Origin: Helicostylum pulchrum
Lineage: Eukaryota > Mucoromycota > Mucoromycetes > Mucorales > Mucoraceae
Length of the DNA: 64,000 bases
Assembly: GCA_025677825.1 (NCBI GenBank)
Contig: JAIXMO010000073.1
Location: 51,646 to 115,645, forward strand
Direction: 5' to 3'
Shown: in pieces, positions 57,240 through 64,000 of the stretch
How positions within the stretch are numbered: the stretch's first letter is position 1
Layout: each line of letters starts with the position of its first letter
Position numbers and translations under genes: made by a program
The notes under the pieces: model-generated
Told to the model about the DNA's origin: nothing
The model's database searches: none
What the model saw: only the letters and a program-made list of their open reading frames with translations

Positions 57240-58445
57240 ACATATCCAATTAACTACGGGATCTCATTTATCTCCACCATCAGAAATAAACCATCAGCCC
57301 TGACCTGCATTATATAAGCAGCTATACAATTACCTGTTAAATTGAATTAATTCAGTCGGTTATATGTTTCGGTATTAGATCATATTGTCTATTAAACTTA
57401 CCAGAAGCTTACATCGCTAGAGTACCTGATATATTATACGAAGCGATTGCTTTTTCTTTTTTTTTCTTTTTTTTCTTTTTGAAAAAAAACATAAATCTGG
57501 ACAAGGTTAATCTTATAGCTATTCTTCTTGTCACTACAGGTTTTCGCTTTTAAAAAAAAATCGAAGTTCGTTCCAACATAATAGGTGAATATGTAGTTGG
57601 CCTTCTTCCGTATAATTGACGGCTCGTTTCAGGTTGACACATATGGCCAAAGCGGGCTAAAATATCAACATATCCAAAAAGTGGAATTTATGGTTTTTTT
57701 TTTTTTGTAGTGTAAACTTTATTGGGAAAAAAGTAAAATAAAACCAAGTCCAAGAACTACTAGTCAGGGAAAAAAGGATGGATAATTGAGTTACATTTAT
57801 CAGTATTGCTATGATTTGACTTAAACGTACCAATTGTGTTATTATGATCTTGTTGAAACATTTGATAAATCTCGATGCTAGTTAGACCAGGATTGCACAT
57901 GTAAAACGCAGAACCGGTGGTATCTCCAGCCGAACTTAATCAACGGATAATGGAAATCGTAAATGGTCTATCTCTGTCATCAAATAAAGATCATCTGCTT
58001 TCAATTTCACCGCATAGAAAGCGATCTATTAAATTGATTAAACTTACCAACTGCTTGTAACGCCAAAGCGTCAGACACATCATAAGAATCAATATAAATT
58101 GATCTTATAATTATTCAAATGTTTTTTACTTCCGAAAACCCATTTTTTTTTTTCTCTGTGGAATTCTTCACAGCTGTACGACCGTCAAGACGTCTTTTTG
58201 TCATGTGGTTGGAATCGGATATTTGTGGTTCAGAGTTAATTGAATTACTCCATCTGAATATGATAGTTAAAGAAAGACATGTAGGTAAAGGGTGCGATAT
58301 TTCCCTTGGTCCAAACAAGCTCGGATGATGTTGCTTTGACACGAAGAGGTCCAGATTTTCTATTTCTGAAACACAAGTTAATATAAACAAATAAATAATA
58401 CAAACAAAAAGTATGGAATAAGACAACGCTACACCACAACTAAAA
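57240..58445 (-). pseudogene. Relic of an unidentified multi-exon gene
   Basis: Minus-strand exons can be read with stops. Block 1 (about 58365-58170): RKSGPLRVKATSSELVWTKG, then APFTYMSFFNYHIQM, then after a shift VIQLTLNHKYPIPTT. Block 2 (about 58106-57830, with an intron at 58046-58024 or nearby): YIDSYDVSDALALQAV, then DRFLCGEIESR, TGA, SLFDDRDRPFTISI, then TGA, LSSAGDTTGSAFYMCNPGLT. A weaker block near 57300-57240 resembles the start of block 2 at DNA level, as if duplicated. GT-AG sites survive. The LVWTKGN motif recalls secreted fungal glycoproteins of the Kre9/Knh1 sort, but that is a guess. The gene is not functional as it stands. Confidence 0.4.
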
Positions 58446-59143
58446 AAAAATGGCCGCAGGTGTGTCCATTCTGGTAATCTGTGGCCATATAATAAAATCA
58501 CATGTGCAATTTGGATAGCTTTAAATATGAATACATAAAAACATTTGTTTATTTAGTGTTGGACAAAATTGTAAGACATGTGAAGATGTCCCCTTTTTTT
58601 CAACTGACGTTTATTGTAATGTTTTCTACATATAATTTGGGAATAACACAACCACTGTTTTACCCAATTATAGTCGCTAAACCCGAATATATCACTTTAT
58701 TTTATCATATCTTAATCTAATACTATGAAATAAGATTTAAATTGTTCATTCCCTCATTATACGCCTACATTTAAAAAAAAAAAGAAATAATACAAACCTG
58801 GAAACTTCACGTATCGTACGAGACCCAAGAATTATACTAAAAGTACAAAGAAATAGTTTACAAATAAATGACAAGTAAAGGTCGCCCCCACTTTTTTGTA
58901 AAAACGTTGTCCCAGAGTTAATTATAATCTCTTCATCGAGCGAGGGTAATTATTAAATATTTATAAAACAAACGATCAAATGCGTGTTACGAAATACTTT
59001 TTAAATCTACAACTTTATGTCGCGTATAAATGCAAATACGGTTTCTTAGTTACTAATGCAACATTTGTAAAAAAAAAAGTTATAAATATTTTTTTATTAG
59101 GGTAGAGGATATTATATATTTACAGAATAAGTAATAAAAATAA
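58446..59143. other. Intergenic, no gene recognised
   Basis: AT-rich spacer between the relic and the permease stop. A plus-strand frame at 58502-58720 is open, but its composition looks random. Confidence 0.4.
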
Positions 59144-60859
59144 TTAGAGTTCGCTCTTGGAGTGCATAGAATGAATAGAAAGATCATCTTCAAGAATAAC
59201 TTCTTTACCATCAATAACGCGAACAGGGCCAGTGAACCATTTACGACCCCAGAAGTAAAAGTAGGTCATGGAAGCAATCATAATAAAAGCAAAAGGAACA
59301 ATAGCGTAGTTCATTGAATCAGGAGTAATGGGCGCTTCAGTAGGAAGAACAAACAAGACACAAGTAAACATAAGCCAAAAACTAGATATCCAACCGATAA
59401 CAATACTGTATTTACCTAAACTGAAAGGGCCAGGTTGAAACTTGGTACGAGAAGCAGTAACACGAAGAAGGACAGGAACCAAGTAAGACATTTGAGAACC
59501 AATTGTGTTGACAGACACAATAGCACTATAAGCAGTAGAATTAATCATGTAAAGAATACCAACCACACCAGCAATAAAAACATTAGCCCAGACGGCATTG
59601 ATAGGAGACTTAGTCTTGGGGTTTAAAGTATGCAAGAACTTGGAGAAAGGCATAGCACCATCACGAGCAAAGGCGTATACCATACGAGATGAGCCAAGAG
59701 TTAAAGCAGAACCGCAAAAGAAAATACTGATCATAACAAAAATGACAAATACTAAAGTCCAAGTATTTCCAACGCCATCAACAAAGACTTGAATCATTTG
59801 AGGTTGAATAGCTTCTTCAGAAAGAATTTGACGGTCATAATCAGTGACCATGAAACTAACACCGATTAAGAAAACTAAACCAGAGATGGCATTAGCTCCA
59901 ACTGAAGAAAGGATACCGAAAGGGGAACCACTTTGAGAGTTTTTGGTTTCTTCAGCCATATGAGCAGCACTGTCGTAACCAGAAAGGGTATATTGCGATT
60001 GAAGAATGACAAGCAAGAAAGCAAATCCATTATTCGAGAAACCAGAATTATTAGAGAATTGAGTGAAGGTAAATTCAGCAGTGTTCAAAGGCTTAGTGAG
60101 AACAAGACCAACAATTACGATAATTAAGATACCAATCATATTGGCAAAGAAAGCACCTTGATTCATAGCACCGTTCCAGCTAACAGCGACTGAGTTAATG
60201 AAACCATGGATGATGAGAATACCAACAAAAATACCATATTGAGCATATACAGATAATGGTTCACTTTCAGGATTCCTATATTAAGAGTGTGAGAAAAAAA
60301 AAGGTAATTTATTTTGTGAAAATTGTCCTTACCAGACTGAAACAATACCAGCAATAAATTGGGCAAGGCCCAGATCAACCGAGGAAATACCAACTATAAA
60401 AAAAAATTAATTTACAAAATTCTAATCATAAATAATACAGGTTGACATACAGCATAAACCAATCCAGTTACACCAACCAGTCATCCAACAAGCAAGTGGT
60501 ACCCAATCAGCAGTAGCAAGTTTTGAAACCCAAAAGTAAAGACCACCAGTGGTAGGATAAGCAGAACAAATTTCAGCAAGAGATAAAGCGACAAGCATAG
60601 TAAAACACGAGGTAATGACCCAACCCCAAATTGTACCAAGGGAACCAGCTGCAGCCATAGCATCACCCCATAAAGGAGGTAAACCGGAGAGCACAGAACA
60701 GCATGAAAAGGCAATAGCGAAATTAGAGAATGCAGAAATGGAACGACTCAAATCTTGCTTGTAACCTAACGATTGCAGTAAAAGCTCATCAGCATCCAAA
60801 ACGGGAGGTGCTTGTCCAAGCTCGGCTTCTGTAACAGTAATTTTTTCGGATTTGATCAT
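59144..60859 (-). CDS. Amino-acid/GABA-type permease (APC superfamily)
   Basis: Three exons (60859-60451, 60393-60333, 60275-59144) encode 533 residues with about 12 membrane helices. The start of helix 1, SISAFSNFAIAFSCCSVLSG, and the loop SLAEICSAYPTTGGLYFWVS are signatures of the amino-acid/choline transporter (ACT) branch that includes yeast Uga4 and Hnm1 and the fungal GABA permeases. Helix 6 lead-in LSGYDSAAHMAEETKNSQSG and helix 8 lead-in GSSRMVYAFARDGAMPFSKF also fit. The protein should import an amino acid or amine with protons across the plasma or vacuolar membrane; the substrate cannot be fixed from sequence. The C-tail is acidic (ILEDDLSIHSMHSKSEL), with possible ubiquitin or phosphorylation control. 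Confidence 0.9.
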
Positions 60860-63800
60860 AAATTTGTAATTAATTTATCTTGTTGAAAAAAAAAGGAATC
60901 AGGGGACTTGAAATTGAATGAAGTAAATCCAGTAGGAATAGAAATAAGATTTAGTTGTACTAATTTTCTACGGCTGTGTAAATATAATATAAATCAAAAA
61001 AGAGTAGTTTAAAGAACTTCTTTTCTTGATTTTTAGCCTATGTGGATGTAATGAAAAAACAAAAGAAAAAAAGAAACTGGATAGTTCAGTATTTATATAT
61101 TTTTTTTGTGTACATCCTGTCATTTGTCTAACAAACAAAAAAAAATGATTTAAAAAACTAAAAGTAACATTTGAATGACTATCTTATCTCCCACGAACGA
61201 AAAGATAGTGTTGTGCGTGTTTGTGGTTTAATATATATCGGATGATGAATTGTATTTTAAAGACAGGATGGACAAAACATTTTTGATGTTGTATTCAATT
61301 CCAAAAGGAGAGAATGTGAAAAAAGCAATACCATCACATGACCTTTGTTAGCTTTATTCACACCCGAAGGTTTCTTTTTTTTCCATTTTAAGATAAGGTT
61401 GTAGAGTCCCCCCCTTTCGGCTTCCTTATTAGCTCCTTCAAAGAACGAAGGAATTTTAAATGTGTAATTTCATATTCTTATTTTCGACGCGTTTCTTTTA
61501 GAAGAACGTTAATCGCCGCAGGTTCTGCATGTAAAATAAACATAAGGTGTTTAAATCTAGTTACTATCAATGTCTGATCTGACAATCTATCTTTATCTTT
61601 GTGTCTATCAAATATTCGTAATCCCTCGTTTAGAAAAATAACCTTAATTTATACTCGGATAAGTTTATATAAAGAGTATCATCGACTATGCTTTTTTTAT
61701 AAAACAAACATTGAGAAACTTGCTATGCACTTGGTTAAAAAAATTAATTATGCATTGACGCTTGTAAAAGATACGACTCCTTTCCAATTTGATTGATTAA
61801 GCAGAATATCATTAAATAAAAATTCCTATTTATAGCAGAAATATTTTTAATGCACTTCAGATGAAGCAATCATCATCAAAGGAATGCATTAAAATATACT
61901 CATTGAAACATTACTATACATTGTTGTATATTTTTATAGATGTTACACATAATAAAAAAAGAAGGATTTTTTATGTAATTGAAATGCTTAATGTGTCTAT
62001 ATTGCAAACTTTTGCTTGTCCTGTATTTATTTATTGCATTGATCTCTGTGGTCCGCTAAAAAGGTATATATTTTTCGTATGTATTAAGATAAACTCTAAA
62101 TTTGGCATGGTAACTTGATCCTCGGGCCAATAAGGCGAGTCTGATGACAAATGGTAAGCCTCTCACGCCCAATAGCTTTACGCTTACTCGTGTATTTCGT
62201 AGAAACTGGATTTCCTACCACGATCTGATGAATTAACAAAAATAAAAATAGGAGTATCATTATCAGTACTCGTAAGCTCTTGTGATGATAATCTAGTGTT
62301 TATCGTATTTGCTATCAAAACGTTTTACAGCGTATGATCAATAGACAATCTCGATTGTTTTTTTTTTTCTATACCTGCACATATAAATTTTTCTCTGTAC
62401 TTTTTAAGAAAACGCTGTTAAAAACAACGATAGTTACAGTTATTAATAAAGCTGAACGGGTTCACCGGTCATGTAACATCTGTATACGTTACCTTGAAGG
62501 AGGGAGAGCAGTTATTCACAACAACAACAAAATTGATGCTAATATTGAAATATTAAAATCATATTTTTATTTAAACTTTGATTGATTTCTATAATTTGAA
62601 TAGGTTTAGTTGGTTAAGAAAAATAAGTTTATTGACAGCTTCGCGTTTGATATATTATAATATATTGTTTTTGAGAGCTAGGCTGAGGCTTAAGAGTAGT
62701 ATGAATAGTGTTTTGTATTTAGTGTAACTATTGATTTTTGTTGGCTGCAAAAAAAGCAAACCAAAGAGATAAATGATTCCACGGGCACCCTTTCTACATC
62801 ATCAGCGATGCTATCAATGGTATAAGTTTCAATTTTTTTTTTTTTGGCCCAGCTTAAACATTGAGTTGTGTAAAAGTTTCCAGCTCGAATAAAACACGCT
62901 TCCCTATAGTTTTTAGTTGCAAATCCGTTGATACCGATAACGATTGTGACAGGTTCCGTATTGTACTTTTCATAAATAGACAACGAGTAACAAATTAATC
63001 TTGGGGAAATCTTGATACACGGTCAGTTTACGCGGTCAATTAAAAAAAAGTGTGCCATATTACTTTTTCACTTACCTTTAAAGACGAACATTACTCTAAG
63101 AAGAACCGTACTGGTTCGTACAAAAACAAAAAACGAGCAAAACGAAAACATAAAAAGAAAAAGCAATGCAATAAGTGAAGAAGAAAAAGGACGCCCGTTA
63201 AAAAAAAAAAAATGATATAAATATCTATAACCTTTTTATTATTCGTTTTTCTTAGGGGCCACTGTAGTATTGGGCTGAGATCGGGGTTAATAGGTAGGGC
63301 AGATACAGATAAAATTGGGGATTATAGAAATATAGCAATAATGATTCAAGTAAATAAATAAATAAAACTGAAGTTGTATCGGATGACTCTATCAATAGAA
63401 TGTATTTCAACTGGTTCCAAATCCAAAAGTAATATTTCTATACTAACTAGGATAGCTTAAAACTAAAGCTTCACAAATAAGATTATATAAAAATTTCAGA
63501 GGGAAAAGCCCGTTGTTTTATTTAAGATATGTTAAAGATTACTATATATTGCGAGATAATTGTAACCCCAACAGAGAGCTCCAAGCTTCACCACACCACA
63601 GCCTAAATTTTTCGGGCCACAGGTAGTGTACTTGGCTATGGCCCCTAAGAAGGCTGTTTATTATTTGTTTCATACAGGCTGGCTAATCATTTTTTTTTAT
63701 ACATGATTCCTTTTTATGCGGAAAAAGTAATAAAATAAGATACACCTTTTTGTATTGACTGTGTATCAAGAATTCCCCTTTTTTTCTTTTGATAAAAATT

Positions 63801-64000
63801 ACAATAGAATGGTGATATTAGATGTCAGAACATCAACTGAGATTAATGTAAATTTGGCTTACAGTGAAACTTAAGCATATTGTTCACAGTGGGTACTGAA
63901 GATTTAACCTTTAGTGCAGCGCTTTTTTATTTCGTATTAGACTATCTACTCAAAACAAGAATATTAGGCAGTTTTAACAAAATATTAAACGTTAGTAATT
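60860..64000. other. Long terminal stretch, no convincing gene
   Basis: Three kilobases of AT-rich sequence. Orphan frames at 61861-62118 (plus) and 62983-62690 (minus; TIVIGINGFATKNYREAC, then IETYTIDSIADD) have no recognisable family. The second loosely recalls the RuvC-II region of the zinc-ribbon elements in this window and may be further transposon debris. Permease promoter elements should lie in the first few hundred bases. Confidence 0.35.

Noticed and set aside
58502..58720. Plus-strand 72-codon frame in a spacer
   Set aside because: Random-looking composition, no splice context and no recognisable motif.
61861..62118. Plus-strand 85-codon frame near the right end
   Set aside because: Hydrophobic/aromatic composition expected from AT-rich DNA; no family resemblance.

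Overview
The window is nuclear DNA of an AT-rich fungus, most probably an early-diverging one (Mucoromycota, Mucorales-like). The evidence is short GT-AG introns of about 40-220 bp in nearly every gene, long A/T homopolymers, typically eukaryotic and fungal genes (Tvp18, Mtc1, an Nrc2/Fpk1-type kinase, wax-synthase-like MBOAT, Arp2, GCP4) and relics of RuvC/zinc-ribbon transposon proteins of a kind I know from Mucoromycota. I found no rRNA, tRNA or CRISPR array. The phylum is an inference from gene style, not a database result.

Layout. From 1 to about 2.9 kb lie a ZC4H2-type coiled-coil gene (minus), mitochondrial ribosomal protein bL35m (plus) and an F-box gene (plus). From 3.9 to 27.7 kb host genes alternate with transposon wreckage: two decayed minus-strand nuclease-like ORFs (3.9-4.5 and 6.6-9.5 kb), FBXO9/Hrt3, a DUF4436 membrane protein, a DUF4442 hotdog protein, a plus-strand Fanzor/TnpB-like relic (16.95-19.88 kb), a conserved unknown gene, a cytochrome b5-domain gene, a Mutator-like element whose OTU protease half is inverted (23.3-26.6 kb) and an HNH nuclease ORF. 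From 27.7 to 60.9 kb the sequence is gene-dense and mostly intact: Mtc1, GCP4, a bHLH factor, a CAP-Gly protein, a wax-synthase-like acyltransferase, aldose 1-epimerase, a divergent pair of paralogous membrane proteins, UBXN4/erasin, mitochondrial RsmH/METTL15, a small RVSF-motif protein, an AGC kinase, Arp2, Tvp18, a five-repeat fasciclin protein, a gene relic and an amino-acid permease. The last 3 kb show no convincing gene.

How the genes relate. There are no operons; the genes are independent housekeeping units. Several touch trafficking and the cytoskeleton (Arp2, GCP4, CAP-Gly, Tvp18, Mtc1, the kinase), mitochondrial translation (bL35m, RsmH) or protein quality control (two F-box proteins, UBXN4). 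The two membrane paralogs at 41.1-43.6 kb share one 376-bp promoter that carries an inverted 10-bp repeat and may be co-regulated.

Exon boundaries were set by hand from GT-AG (once GC-AG) sites that keep the joined frame open. Where exon lists are given, the coding length is a multiple of three. Family names rest on recognised motifs, not on searches.
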